Of a DNA stretch of 64,000 nucleotides, positions 9,130 through 17,335 are shown in pieces (positions within the stretch are counted from its first letter, which is position 1; each line of letters starts with the position of its first letter). The DNA is taken from NCBI RefSeq assembly GCF_021369635.1, contig NZ_JAJNBZ010000027.1, positions 1 to 64,000 on the forward strand, given 5' to 3'. The DNA is from Paenibacillus profundus. Lineage in GTDB: Bacteria; Bacillota; Bacilli; Paenibacillales; Paenibacillaceae. The notes beneath the pieces are model-generated. The model made no database searches. It was given only the letters and a program-made list of their open reading frames with translations, and was not told the DNA's origin. The position numbers and the translations under genes are program-made.

Positions 9130-10155
9130 ATGTTAATGGATGCAAACAAGAGCTACAAGGGAAGGCTGAAGTTCAGCTTGTTCATGTTGGCAGGTATGGT
9201 TCTGCTGGTTCTTGCAACCGCAGCATCGATTTCATTCGGCGCTGCGGACATGAGCCTTGAATTGGCATGGGGAGCCGTATTCAATTTCGATCCGGGGGTT
9301 ACGGAACATCATATTATTCGTATTTTTCGGCTTCCACGCACGGTAGCGGATATTATGGTTGGCTGCAGCCTGGCTGTATGTGGAGCAGTCATGCAGGGAA
9401 CTACCCGTAATCCATTGGCCGATTCCGGACTGCTCGGCATCAGTTCGGGCTCTACATTTGCGATTGCGCTGTGCATGGCCTTTTTGCCCGGGCGCACTTA
9501 TGTGGAAACGATGATCTATTCCTGTATGGGTGCGGCAATCACTACGGCAATCACTTACTATTTGGCATCCGTCGGTAAGCGGGGAATGACTCCGCAACGT
9601 CTGGTGCTGGCGGGAATGTCGATCTCGATGCTGTTTGGCTCTTTCAGCTCGTATATCGCCATCAAATACGAGATTGGTCAGGATTTGGCCTATTGGACGG
9701 CCGGGGGGACAGCCAACGTGGAATGGATGCAGCTGGCTTATGTTTCGCCGTTGTTCGTGATGGGGGTAATATGGGCGATCACTCTCTCCCCATCTATAAC
9801 GATTCTTAACTTTGGGGAGGAGCTTGCGGGGGGGCTTGGACTCCGCGTCAATTTGATCAAAGGCTCTTCCACGGTGATTGTGTTGATATTGACGGGCCTT
9901 TCCGTTATTATTGTGGGTCCTATCGGTTTTGTCGGGCTGATTATTCCGCATATCGTGCGATTTATAATTGGTGTGGACTATCGGTTTATCATACCGGCAT
10001 CGGCTTTGTATGGCGCTGTGTTTACGGTAGGCGCAGATTTGCTCGGCAGGATGATCGGCCGCCCTCACGAGACGCCGCTGGGAATTATCTTCGCGTTGGT
10101 CGGAGTTCCATACTTCCTCTATCTCGTGCGCAAACAAAGGAGGGAGTTTAGTTGA
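9130..10155 (+). CDS. FecCD-family iron-siderophore permease
   Basis: A 341-residue permease with about 9-10 hydrophobic helices and FecCD signatures: 'RLPRTVADIMVGCSLAVCGAVMQG', here split as RLPRTVADIMVG then CGAVMQGTTRNPLADSGLLG, and 'GPIGFVGLIIPHIVR' near 258. It starts at an ATG 8 bases after AAGGG and overlaps the next permease by four bases. It would pair with that protein to form the membrane channel for ferric siderophores delivered by the upstream lipoprotein. Confidence 0.92.
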   Translation: MLMDANKSYKGRLKFSLFMLAGMVLLVLATAASISFGAADMSLELAWGAVFNFDPGVTEHHIIRIFRLPRTVADIMVGCSLAVCGAVMQGTTRNPLADSGLLGISSGSTFAIALCMAFLPGRTYVETMIYSCMGAAITTAITYYLASVGKRGMTPQRLVLAGMSISMLFGSFSSYIAIKYEIGQDLAYWTAGGTANVEWMQLAYVSPLFVMGVIWAITLSPSITILNFGEELAGGLGLRVNLIKGSSTVIVLILTGLSVIIVGPIGFVGLIIPHIVRFIIGVDYRFIIPASALYGAVFTVGADLLGRMIGRPHETPLGIIFALVGVPYFLYLVRKQRREFS

Positions 10156-11174
10156 CTCAACCCGTTAGTAAGCGTTCCGCATTGGTAAGGCCGATTGGGG
10201 TTATTTTGCTTTTATCTGTGCTGGTGTTCATCGTGGCGGTGATTAGCATGAATGTGGGAAGATTAAATTTGTCCCCGATCGAGGTGCTGCAAGTGATCAT
10301 CGGACAGGGGACGGAGAAGCAAAATCTGATCGTATTTGACCTTCGTCTGCCACGTATCGCACTGGCGATTTTAGTGGGAATGGGCATGTCCATCTCGGGC
10401 TGTGTGATGCAAGGCCTGCTCAAAAATGATTTGGCCAGTCCGGGGACATTGGGAATCAGCTCGGGCTCCGGTTTGTTTGTACTCCTGTATATTACTGTTT
10501 TTGCGGCGAATGGGCTCTTATCGCCGCTGTTGTTGCCGCTGCTGGCCTTTGCTGGCGGAATCACCGCAGCGATGCTGATTTTTGCGCTTGCCTACAGAAA
10601 AGGAAGGGAGCTTTCGCCTACAGGTTTGATCTTAACAGGCGTGGCCATGGGGAGCGGATACGGCGCATTGTCGCTAGTGATTACGCTCGGTCTCGATCAG
10701 AAACAGTATGATTTTGCCCTGCGTTGGCAGATCGGGAATTTATGGGGGGACGACTGGAAATATATCATGGTGTTGTTTCCTTGGGTGATCGTTCTCGGTT
10801 TTTATGTTCTATATAAATCGAATACGCTGAACGCTTTAAACCTTGGCAACCAGACAGCAACCGGCCTTGGCGTCGCGCTCAAACGGGAGTTTATCGGTCT
10901 GGCGTTGGCGGCAGTCGCTTTATCATCTGGCAGCGTGGCACTTGGCGGCAACTTCTTCTTCGTGGGATTGATTGGTCCTCACATGGCCCGCAGGTTGGTA
11001 GGCCCCAATCACAAGTTCATGATACCCACTGCCGCGCTGATAGGCGCGCTAGTTATCTTGGTGGCAGACACCTTCACCCGTACGGTCAGTGTGGGCGCGG
11101 ATATTCCAACGGGAGTCATTATTACGATCTTCGTCACTCCTTATTTCCTCTACCTTCTATCGAAATCGAATTGA
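10152..11174 (+). CDS. FecCD-family iron-siderophore permease, second subunit
   Basis: A 340-residue FecCD permease starting at a TTG that overlaps the previous stop (TTGA), with AGGAGGGAG about 7 bases upstream. Hallmarks are 'RLPRIALAILVGMGMSISGCVMQG' (broken here: RLPRIALAILVG, then SGCVMQGLLKNDLASPG), 'GNFFFVGLIGPHMARRLVG' and the end 'TPYFLYLL'. It forms the second half of the heterodimeric channel. A decayed binding-protein gene starts almost immediately after it. Confidence 0.92.
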   Translation: MTQPVSKRSALVRPIGVILLLSVLVFIVAVISMNVGRLNLSPIEVLQVIIGQGTEKQNLIVFDLRLPRIALAILVGMGMSISGCVMQGLLKNDLASPGTLGISSGSGLFVLLYITVFAANGLLSPLLLPLLAFAGGITAAMLIFALAYRKGRELSPTGLILTGVAMGSGYGALSLVITLGLDQKQYDFALRWQIGNLWGDDWKYIMVLFPWVIVLGFYVLYKSNTLNALNLGNQTATGLGVALKREFIGLALAAVALSSGSVALGGNFFFVGLIGPHMARRLVGPNHKFMIPTAALIGALVILVADTFTRTVSVGADIPTGVIITIFVTPYFLYLLSKSN

Positions 11175-11221
11175 GGCGGAACTTCGGATATGCAAGTATG
11201 GCATGCAGGGCTTGTTGGCCA

Positions 11222-11686
11222 ATGAAAGGTGAGTGGTTGCCGCTTCTTGGTATGTTACTTGTTTTGATGATACTGGGCGCCTGTGGCGCCAAGGAAAATG
11301 CTTCAAATAACGGTGCGGGCAGAAAGGAAGAAGTATCACCTAAATCAGAAACGGCATGGCCTCGCACATACGAGGATGAGCTGGACGGTGTCACCTAACA
11401 TAGAAAAACTGGCAGAGATCGAGCCGGATTTAATTATTGCCGATACAGAAGATGTAAGAAAAACGAAGGCGAACAAAATGAATGACAAAACATATACTAA
11501 TACGGATCGATGGACTACCAGGCTCAGGAATGTCAATGCTTTCGGAAAACTTTTTACTGAATTGTTTAGAAGACTAATGGACTTGATGCAATTCGGGAGG
11601 CGGTTATGGTTACAGGCAGATAACCTTGCGAACCTAACCGCGTCGCGGCCGGTCGCTATCGCTTCTTTAAGGTTCTCGGGCTTGTG
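11222..11686 (+). pseudogene. Degenerate siderophore-binding lipoprotein gene
   Basis: The 5' part encodes a good lipoprotein signal peptide ('LLGMLLVLMILGAC') and linker from ATG 11222, then stops at 11398. A second reading frame resumes with 'PNIEKLAEIEPDLIIADTED', the conserved centre of FecB-type proteins, then runs into unrelated sequence. Compared with the family, about 60 residues between the linker and 'NIEKLAEIEPD' are missing and the C-terminal half is replaced. This is an internally deleted, frameshifted remnant of a binding protein once belonging to the FecCD operon. Confidence 0.75.
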
Positions 11687-11811
11687 AACCCAAAAACGTT
11701 ATAGGAAATTGGCACAGTATTTTATCCAGGAAGTTTAATCAGGGGAGATTATGGAGAAATAAATAAAAATAAGATACAATAAATTCAAAGTCCTGAATGG
11801 GGGTACTGTAA

Positions 11812-12033
11812 ATGAGTGTTCCTAATGATGAATTGGAAAAACTGATAAGTCATTTAAATAATAAAAACAAGGTTGTTGCGAAGAGTTTTTTGTCTTGGCT
11901 GTTGGAAAATCAATCGGAAGATGATGATTTTTTACTTACAGATGATATTGTCTCAATAAATAAAGGGAAGCAAGAATTATTGAATGGAGAAACTACTTCT
12001 TTGGAGGATTTAAAACGTGAACTCGAACTTTAA
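11812..12033 (+). CDS. Antitoxin of a RelBE/ParDE-like pair
   Basis: A 73-residue acidic protein ending 'TTSLEDLKRELEL', with the size, acidity and position of RelB/Axe-like antitoxins. It starts at an ATG after GGGGG about 9 bases upstream. It overlaps the toxin gene by 17 bases, the usual coupling in these modules. The N-terminal half would be the DNA-binding/dimerisation region and the C-terminal half the toxin-wrapping segment; these roles come from the family, not from visible motifs. Confidence 0.75.
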   Translation: MSVPNDELEKLISHLNNKNKVVAKSFLSWLLENQSEDDDFLLTDDIVSINKGKQELLNGETTSLEDLKRELEL

Positions 12034-12286
12034 AGTGGACTTTTCGAGTGAAGCAAAGAAGTATTTGAAGAAGTTGGATAAACCAACGGCAAAAAAAATT
12101 ATTTCGGCAATCGAAGCATTGCGCGATGATCCCTATAATACAACTCATACAAAGAAGATGAAAGGTTATGAAGGTGAGTTCTATAGATTAAGAGTAGGGA
12201 GCTATAGAATCATATATGAGATATTAAACGGGAAATTATTAATATTGATTGTGAAAGTTGGATCTCGTGGAGATATTTATAAATAG
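12017..12286 (+). CDS. RelE/ParE-family toxin
   Basis: An 89-residue basic protein with the RelE/YafQ fold pattern: 'SSEAKKYLKKLDKPTAKKIISAIEAL', then 'KMKGYEGEFYRLRVGSYRIIYEI' and the end 'VKVGSRGDIYK'. RelE members cleave mRNA on the ribosome, ParE members inhibit gyrase; the RLRVGSYRIIY segment and the terminal Tyr-Lys favour RelE. It overlaps the antitoxin gene. A strong terminator follows. A decayed copy of a similar toxin lies on the opposite strand at about 13.05-13.2 kb. Confidence 0.85.
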   Translation: MNSNFKVDFSSEAKKYLKKLDKPTAKKIISAIEALRDDPYNTTHTKKMKGYEGEFYRLRVGSYRIIYEILNGKLLILIVKVGSRGDIYK

Positions 12287-12298
12287 TACATTTAGAGT

Positions 12299-12332
12299 GA
12301 CTACCTGATTTAATGTTGGGTAGTCCTTTTTT
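12299..12332 (+). terminator. Rho-independent terminator after the toxin-antitoxin pair
   Basis: GACTACC (12299-12305) pairs with GGTAGTC (12319-12325) and is followed by a run of six T (12327-12332). Confidence 0.85.
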
Positions 12333-12373
12333 AAATCAAGCAGACAACAGCGAAGATGGTTAGGAGTTCGGAT

Positions 12374-12767
12374 ATGAATACAGCTATTCATCTTTCCAGT
12401 AGTGATTTGCCATTCATTAAAGTAACGGTTTATTACAAGAATCAAAGCATTACTTTGCCTCGAGTACTCATTAATACAGGATCTTCAAGCACTATTTTGA
12501 AGCTAGACGTTGTAGAGGAAATAGGATTGACAGTAGAGGTTGATGATGTATTAGGTACCATAAGTGGTGTTGGAGGTAGTGAATTTGTATTTTTCAAGAC
12601 CGTTGATGCAATAGAACTAAATGGTTTTATAATTGAAAATTTCCAAGTTGATATTGGAACCATGAATTATGGGATAACATATTGATGGAATTATTGGCAT
12701 GGACTTTTTATTAAGAGCGAGAGGATTAATTGATTTGAATCATTTGATATTGACTTGTAAGCGGTAA
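12374..12767 (+). pseudogene. Retropepsin-like (clan AA) aspartic protease, broken
   Basis: The reading frame encodes a small clan AA aspartic protease. It carries two lesions. The catalytic motif reads 'LINTGSSST', with Asn replacing the catalytic Asp of DTGSS. After 'MNYGITY' a stop appears at 12683, but the +1 frame from 12681 continues 'IDGIIGMDFLLRARGLIDL' to a stop at 12765-12767, exactly the expected C-terminus with its second conserved GMDFL motif. A one-base insertion (or two-base deletion) near 12680 explains this. The start is uncertain (ATG 12374 given). Both lesions together suggest loss of function. Confidence 0.75.
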
Positions 12768-13052
12768 CATAAAGTGTGGAGCTTCGTCTATCACGCATTC
12801 ACGCTGCACCGACTAACCCACATCGCGATCAGCGACTCTGGAAATTAGAGAAATTCTAGCCAGACAAGAACTAGAAGAATTGATTTATTTGGAGCGTACA
12901 GTATGCAATATTTACATCCGTATATTTAAATTTAATTGTAACATGCGCATTACTCCTTATCTGAAACGGCTTACAAAACTTTAAAAAGGTGACGAAGGGC
13001 TGGAGTCAGGTAACAATAAAAAAGCCTATTCAAATAAGAACAGACTTTATAG

Positions 13053-13210
13053 CTAATATTTATAAACATCGCCCCGTGAACCAATTTTAATTACATAAAT
13101 AAGCAAATTGAGTGGATTTATCTAATTTTTGTGAATAATTCAAGACATCTTTTTGGAGCTCAATTGAGTAAATCATCTATAACATCCTTGTGATCTTTTG
13201 AAACTGCCAT
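13053..13210 (-). pseudogene. Remnant of a second toxin-antitoxin pair
   Basis: On the minus strand an AGGAG site (13219-13223) precedes ATG 13210 and 'MAVSKDHKDVIDDLLN', an antitoxin-like N-terminus, which then stops. Further on, the minus strand reads 'VIKIGSRGDVYK', nearly identical to the C-terminus of the RelE toxin at 12.0-12.3 kb. The middle is collapsed and frameshifted. This is a deletion remnant of a related module in the opposite orientation. Confidence 0.6.
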
Positions 13211-13300
13211 TTTTATCAACTCCTATGTTAAAAACTACTTTTATGACCGCCAAAGAAAACCGTCTCCACGAATGGACCGTTTGCGTACCGCACTGGTCGC

Positions 13301-13561
13301 ATGGGTCCGCCCATCATCTTGTACGACTACCGGGCCACGCGCGATGGCGAGCATCCTCGGAACTTTCTGTCGGCATTCACCGGTTACCTGCACGTGTATG
13401 GGTATCCCGTCTACCTAATGTGTCCGGTGCAACCTGGTTGGATGCTGGGCACATGCGCGCCGCAAGTTCGATGAGGCGCTGAAGGAGCTGCCTTCCGACA
13501 AGACAAAACCGAGACGGCTGCTCGTCAGGGACTACAGTTTTTTTGTGCCCTCTGATGCGCT
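13301..13561 (+). pseudogene. IS66-family transposase fragment
   Basis: One frame reads 'PIILYDYRATRDGEHPRNFL' then 'FTGYLHVYGYPVY', and after a frameshift another reads 'VGCWAHARRKFDEALKELPS' from about 13435. These are consecutive pieces of the IS66 TnpC catalytic domain. The fragment has lost both ends, so no terminal repeats can be defined. Confidence 0.75.
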
Positions 13562-13591
13562 GTGAGGGTCGTAGAAGCCACGAATTTTAAA

Positions 13592-13632
13592 CAAAATTCC
13601 CTGCACCTCCTCAAGGTGGTTCAGGGAATTTG
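13592..13632 (-). terminator. Terminator of the lectin-like repeat gene
   Basis: AAATTCCCTG and CAGGGAATTT form a long stem interrupted by a small ACC/GGT pairing near the loop. On the minus strand the stem is followed by TTTTGTTT. It lies about 150 bases past the stop of the repeat protein gene. Confidence 0.7.
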
Positions 13633-13779
13633 AGAAAATCACTACCAAATTGCTCAGACAATGTGAACCGTAACCTGATGAACGAGCAAGGCAAGGTCCG
13701 GTTGTCAGACGCGGCTCCCATCACCGATGCTAGCCGGTACCCCGGACACCTCCACAGCGGACCTCCGTTGCGGTCTGAC

Positions 13780-14736
13780 CTACAGCCCCGCGATGTGTGT
13801 CCAGCCTGTTGCGAGTCCGGTGATGGAACTGACATACTGGTAGTTACCGGCGTTGTCGAGCCGGGCGGTCGCGCCAAGGCCTGTCGAGGCGTTGTAGAAG
13901 AGTACGCCACCGCTGGTGGTTCCGGTGATGTGTGTCCAGCCTGTCGCGAATCCGGTGATGGAACTGACATACTGGTAGTTTCCGGCGGCGTCGAGCCGAG
14001 CGGTCGCGCCAAGGCCGGTTGAGGCGTTATAGAAGAGAAGACTACCCTGGTTGGCGGACACGATGTGTGTCCAGCCTGTTGCGAATCCGGTGATGGGACT
14101 GACATACTGGTAGTTACCGGCGTTGTCGAGCCGGGCGGTCGCGCCAAGACCGGTCGAGGCGTTGTAGAAGAGTAAGCTACCGCTGGCGGTTCCGGTGATG
14201 TGTGTCCAGCCTGTTGCGAATCCGGTGATGGAACTGACATACTGGTAGTTTCCGGCGGCGTCGAGCCGAGCGGTCGCGCCAAGGCCGGTTGAGGCGTTAT
14301 AGAAGAGAAGACTACCCTGGTTGGCGGACACGATGTGTGTCCAGCCTGTTGCGAATCCGGTGATGGAACTGACATACTGGTAGTTACCGGCGTTGTCGAG
14401 CCGGGCGGTCGCGCCAAGACCGGTCGAGGCGTTGTAGAAGAGTAAGCTACCGCTGGCGGTTCCGGTGATGTGTGTCCAGCCTGTTGCGAATCCGGTGATG
14501 GAACTGACATACTGGTAGTTTCCGGCGGCGTCAAGCTGGGCGGTCGCACCAAGGCCGGTCGAGGCGTTGTAGAAGAATAAGCCACCGGGATACGCCCTAA
14601 CTTCAGGTCGCACAAATATATAATCCGATGGTATAGGGGGATATGGATACTCGAATCCCCTAGGATTGAAATATAAAGAGGGATAGTGTGGTCTTTCATA
14701 AGATGGTGCTTGATGTTGATTTGATTTTTCTCTCAT
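13780..14736 (-). CDS. Tachylectin-like six-repeat protein
   Basis: A 318-residue protein starting at an ATG behind AGGAGGAG. Residues 1-50 are Pro/Tyr-rich with no signal peptide. The rest is six tandem 45-residue units beginning 'LLFYNASTGLGATARLD' and ending 'GNYQYVSSITGFATGWTHI'. Such units resemble blades of tachylectin-like beta-propeller lectins, so sugar binding is plausible. Units alternate between two linker types (TGTAS and VSANQ), giving a 270-bp higher-order repeat in the DNA that is almost identical. The repeats are more GC-rich than the flanking sequence. Similar repeats occur in actinobacterial and other secreted proteins; recent amplification or transfer is likely. Confidence 0.7.
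   Translation of the reverse strand: MREKSNQHQAPSYERPHYPSLYFNPRGFEYPYPPIPSDYIFVRPEVRAYPGGLFFYNASTGLGATAQLDAAGNYQYVSSITGFATGWTHITGTASGSLLFYNASTGLGATARLDNAGNYQYVSSITGFATGWTHIVSANQGSLLFYNASTGLGATARLDAAGNYQYVSSITGFATGWTHITGTASGSLLFYNASTGLGATARLDNAGNYQYVSPITGFATGWTHIVSANQGSLLFYNASTGLGATARLDAAGNYQYVSSITGFATGWTHITGTTSGGVLFYNASTGLGATARLDNAGNYQYVSSITGLATGWTHIAGL
13786..14596 (-). repeat. Tandem 135-bp coding repeats (270-bp higher order)
   Basis: Six near-identical 135-bp units; for example the string GATGTGTGTCCAGCCTG recurs at 135-base intervals (14062, 14197, 14332 and so on). Alternating units share variants, so pairs form 270-bp repeats. They encode the blades of the lectin-like protein. Confidence 0.9.
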
Positions 14737-14854
14737 TATTTTCTCCTCCTGTTGCTTAATGCAATATTAATTTATGGGCATTTGTATAATAGGCTACAAT
14801 TTAAACGAAAAATCCACGATTGCCTATTTAAGGGGTTCAACTTAAGCGTCAAAC

Positions 14855-14883
14855 AGCCCCCATCTTGTGAAAGGATAGGGGCT
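14855..14883. terminator. Hairpin with one mismatch
   Basis: AGCCCCCATC and GATAGGGGCT pair across a 9-base loop. There is no clear T-run, so direction and function are uncertain. The surrounding 14740-15150 stretch has no supportable complete gene. Confidence 0.35.
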
Positions 14884-14989
14884 TCCGTATGCTATATTTC
14901 ATATAGACTCGGCAAGTGACCTGCAACGTCTGGAGTGCTAATTTAGATGGGATTGAGCTTATAGAGGAATTAAGCCGTATAAGCCTTTT

Positions 14990-15100
14990 TCGCCTGCTTA
15001 AAGAAAGCAAACCGTTCCACGTACTCAAAAGGCCCCTCTACCTGTGCGTTAGCTCCGACAATTTTCTGATACCGCTTCCAAATCGGGAAGTCGCTATGAA
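14990..15100 (-). pseudogene. Unidentified coding fragment
   Basis: The minus strand reads about 40 codons without a stop, including 'FPIWKRYQKIVGANAQVEGP' and 'FEYVERFAFFKQAKKAYTA'. The amino-acid pattern looks like real protein, but there is no start, ribosome site or recognisable family. It may be a leftover of a gene disrupted by the nearby rearrangements. Confidence 0.25.
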
Positions 15101-15158
15101 GGTGTGCAGGGTTTGATGCTGACCTTTAAACAATAGCGTCAACAGAGAAAATTTATTA

Positions 15159-15178
15159 TGAGAATGATTATCATTCGT
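15159..15178 (+). promoter_or_regulatory. Fur box upstream of the AraC/binding-protein fusion
   Basis: TGAGAATGATTATCATTCGT closely matches the Fur consensus with inverted GAATGAT/ATCATTC half-sites. It lies 62-81 bases before the chosen start at 15240, consistent with iron repression. Confidence 0.85.
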
Positions 15179-15239
15179 GATGGTTTCTGATAAAATCATG
15201 AATGAGAATGTTTTAGGTCAGAAGGAGTGGAATAACTCG

Positions 15240-17228
15240 ATGACACTGAGTGATCATATATTGCTGTGGAATCATGCTTCCATCCAAGTAATGGATGTGC
15301 GTCATACGATCATGGAGCAGGGAGAAGTGCTCCGATCCTATCGATTGCCGGCAAGTGCTTTCTTATACACAGTGCGCGGCAGCGCCCGGGTGTGGCTGGA
15401 TAGGAATGCACATATGGCGAAACGATTTCATGTCCTTCATGGGGGAAAGGGATTGTGCCTGGATATTGCGGCCGAGGAAAGCTTTGAGTACTATATGATT
15501 TTGTACAAGGCTATAGTCCCATTGCCTTGCCGTCAGGAAATTTTAGAATTAATGAAAAAAAACAATCCATTTCAATATCAATACGTTTTTGCGCCATGTT
15601 ACCCGCTGTCCCTCTTTGATAAAATCGATCAGATGAACAACGAATGGCAGCGATCAAACGGGTTGGAAAAATTGCATGTCAAATCATTGTTTTATCAATT
15701 CGTATATGAGCTCATGCGGCAACTGCATGTTCAGGGGATCGAACCGTTCAAGCCTGATCTGGCAACGCAGGTCATTCGCTATATTCGCGAGCGTTACAGT
15801 GAACCCATTACGCTGGAGTCCTTGGCTAATGATTTGGAGTGCAGCGCTGGTTACCTGTCCAAGCTGTTCAAAGGAAAAATGAACACCAGTCCGATTCATT
15901 ATCTGGGTGAGGTTCGCGTTAACAACGCGATAAAGCTGCTGCTGCAGACCGATGCAACATTGCAGGAAATAGCTGAGAGCGTGGGATATCCTGATGGACA
16001 CTCGTTAAGCCGCAGCTTCAAGAGGTATAAGGGTGTATCACCCGCCCGATTCAAAACAGAATGGAAGTACGGGGAACAAGGTGAAGATTTGCCCTTATTC
16101 AGACAAAGATTTGCTATTCTCCCGAACAAGGTGAAGCGTTATAGTGATAATGACATTGAAAATCATTATCACTATAAAGGGGAAGTGGATATATCTATGT
16201 ACAGAAGTGTGAAGTTAACCGCAATGACAGTATTTTTGTGTCTGTCACTGCTGCTAGGGGCATGTTCAAATGCGCCGAATACAAACGGAGGTTCGCAAGC
16301 GCCGGCTAAGAACGCAGAAGTTCAAGCGAATTCTGGAAATTCCAATGGAGGACAGGAAGCAGCGTCGCAAGCAAAGACGAGAATCGTATCCACTTTGAAG
16401 GGTGACGTGGAAATTCCGGCAGAGCCGCAGCGTGTGGCATCAGACCAATATATGGGACAACTGTTGAAATTGGGGATTATTCCTGTAGGTGTGAGAGAAG
16501 ATATGCTGAAAGAAGCTTGGATTGAGAAAGCAGGTATTTCCAAAGATATTCTGTCCAAAATTGAAGATCTGGGCGGATTTCCGATGAATGCAGAGAAATT
16601 GGCTTATTTGGAGCCTGATTTAATTATCGGTTCAATAGAAGATAATATTGAACAATATAAAAAAATTGGGACTACCGTTTTTCTGCCTTACTGGGAAAGC
16701 TATTCTACTGCAGGTCCGATCGAAAAATTCAAAAGAATCAGCGAAATATTCGGAAAGCAAGAGGTAGTGGAACAGTGGATCGCGGAATATGAACAGAAAG
16801 TTGATAAGGCCAGAAAACAAATCGAAGGCATCATTAAACCAGGAGAAACGATTTCTGTCGTTCAAATCGGTTCGAAAGCATTGTATGTGTTGGCCGCGAA
16901 GGGTGGAAATTATGGCAGTGCGACGATCTATCAAATGCTGAAATTACCGCCTACAGAGAAAGCGTTAAATATGACAGAAGGATTTGAGAATGTCTCTCTG
17001 GAGGTATTGCCTGAGTATCTGGGTGATCATGTATTTGTATATGTAAATTCTAAAGAAGATGCGGACCAGATTTTAAACAGTGCCATATGGAAGGGGGCTC
17101 CAGCGGTTAAGAAGGGTCAGGTTTATATGTACGGTGAGTTTGGTGATGAATTTGTGATGGAAGATCCGTACTCTCTGGAGCTTCAGCTGGAAACAATCGT
17201 TAACATTTTATTGAAAAATCGGCAGTAG
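15240..17228 (+). CDS. AraC regulator fused to siderophore-binding lipoprotein
   Basis: A 662-residue protein. Residues 1-150 resemble a cupin-type sensor; about 178-278 form two AraC helix-turn-helix motifs ('LANDLECSAGYLSKLF', 'LQEIAESVGYPDGHSLSRSF'). After a linker, Met320 opens a complete lipoprotein signal peptide with lipobox 'LLGAC' (Cys342) and a FecB-type binding domain. I chose ATG 15240 (AAGGAG 12 bases upstream) because a truncated paralogue at 56.4 kb begins at the equivalent residue; upstream in-frame starts overlap the Fur box. Regulators carrying a binding domain are known in Bacillaceae (Btr-like). A palindrome and ribosome site before codon 320 suggest the lipoprotein might also be made separately. 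Confidence 0.85.
   Translation: MTLSDHILLWNHASIQVMDVRHTIMEQGEVLRSYRLPASAFLYTVRGSARVWLDRNAHMAKRFHVLHGGKGLCLDIAAEESFEYYMILYKAIVPLPCRQEILELMKKNNPFQYQYVFAPCYPLSLFDKIDQMNNEWQRSNGLEKLHVKSLFYQFVYELMRQLHVQGIEPFKPDLATQVIRYIRERYSEPITLESLANDLECSAGYLSKLFKGKMNTSPIHYLGEVRVNNAIKLLLQTDATLQEIAESVGYPDGHSLSRSFKRYKGVSPARFKTEWKYGEQGEDLPLFRQRFAILPNKVKRYSDNDIENHYHYKGEVDISMYRSVKLTAMTVFLCLSLLLGACSNAPNTNGGSQAPAKNAEVQANSGNSNGGQEAASQAKTRIVSTLKGDVEIPAEPQRVASDQYMGQLLKLGIIPVGVREDMLKEAWIEKAGISKDILSKIEDLGGFPMNAEKLAYLEPDLIIGSIEDNIEQYKKIGTTVFLPYWESYSTAGPIEKFKRISEIFGKQEVVEQWIAEYEQKVDKARKQIEGIIKPGETISVVQIGSKALYVLAAKGGNYGSATIYQMLKLPPTEKALNMTEGFENVSLEVLPEYLGDHVFVYVNSKEDADQILNSAIWKGAPAVKKGQVYMYGEFGDEFVMEDPYSLELQLETIVNILLKNRQ
16139..16177 (+). 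promoter_or_regulatory. Perfect 15-bp palindrome with Fur-like half-sites inside the fusion gene
   Basis: TTATAGTGATAATGA (16139-16153) and TCATTATCACTATAA (16163-16177) are exact inverted repeats around a 9-base spacer. The TGATAATGA halves resemble Fur half-sites but with wider spacing. The palindrome codes for the linker 'YSDNDIENHYHY' between the regulator and lipoprotein parts. AAGGGG follows at 16177-16182 and an in-frame ATG at 16197, so it could be an operator for internal expression or an mRNA hairpin. Confidence 0.6.
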
Positions 17229-17298
17229 CATAACTTCGGGTATCCCTAACACCTTCGTATATCTGCCTATACGCCGCTTTCTGACGGCAAACTAATAT

Positions 17299-17328
17299 TT
17301 GACAACGTCTGAGGTGTTGTAATATGAT
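17299..17328 (+). promoter_or_regulatory. Sigma-A promoter of the T-box leader
   Basis: TTGACA (17299-17304) and TATGAT (17323-17328) are separated by 18 bases. The T-box leader begins just downstream. Confidence 0.7.
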
Positions 17329-17335
17329 GGGTAAC

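Noticed and set aside
9232-10137. 301-residue minus-strand ORF
   Set aside because: It is fully antisense to a FecCD permease and rich in His/Arg/Gln, typical of a shadow frame.
13786-14596. CRISPR-like or satellite repeat array
   Set aside because: The 135-bp units are contiguous without spacers, stay in one reading frame and encode a conserved lectin-like blade.
13611-14699. Long alternative minus-strand ORF rich in Pro/Ser/Thr, and a plus-strand ORF at 13630-14022
   Set aside because: Both are out-of-frame readings of the same repeats. The 13780-14736 frame has the ribosome site and the recognisable domain.
14916-15116. Plus-strand 66-residue ORF
   Set aside because: No ribosome site and implausible composition. 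The opposite strand looks more protein-like, and I list that only as a weak fragment.
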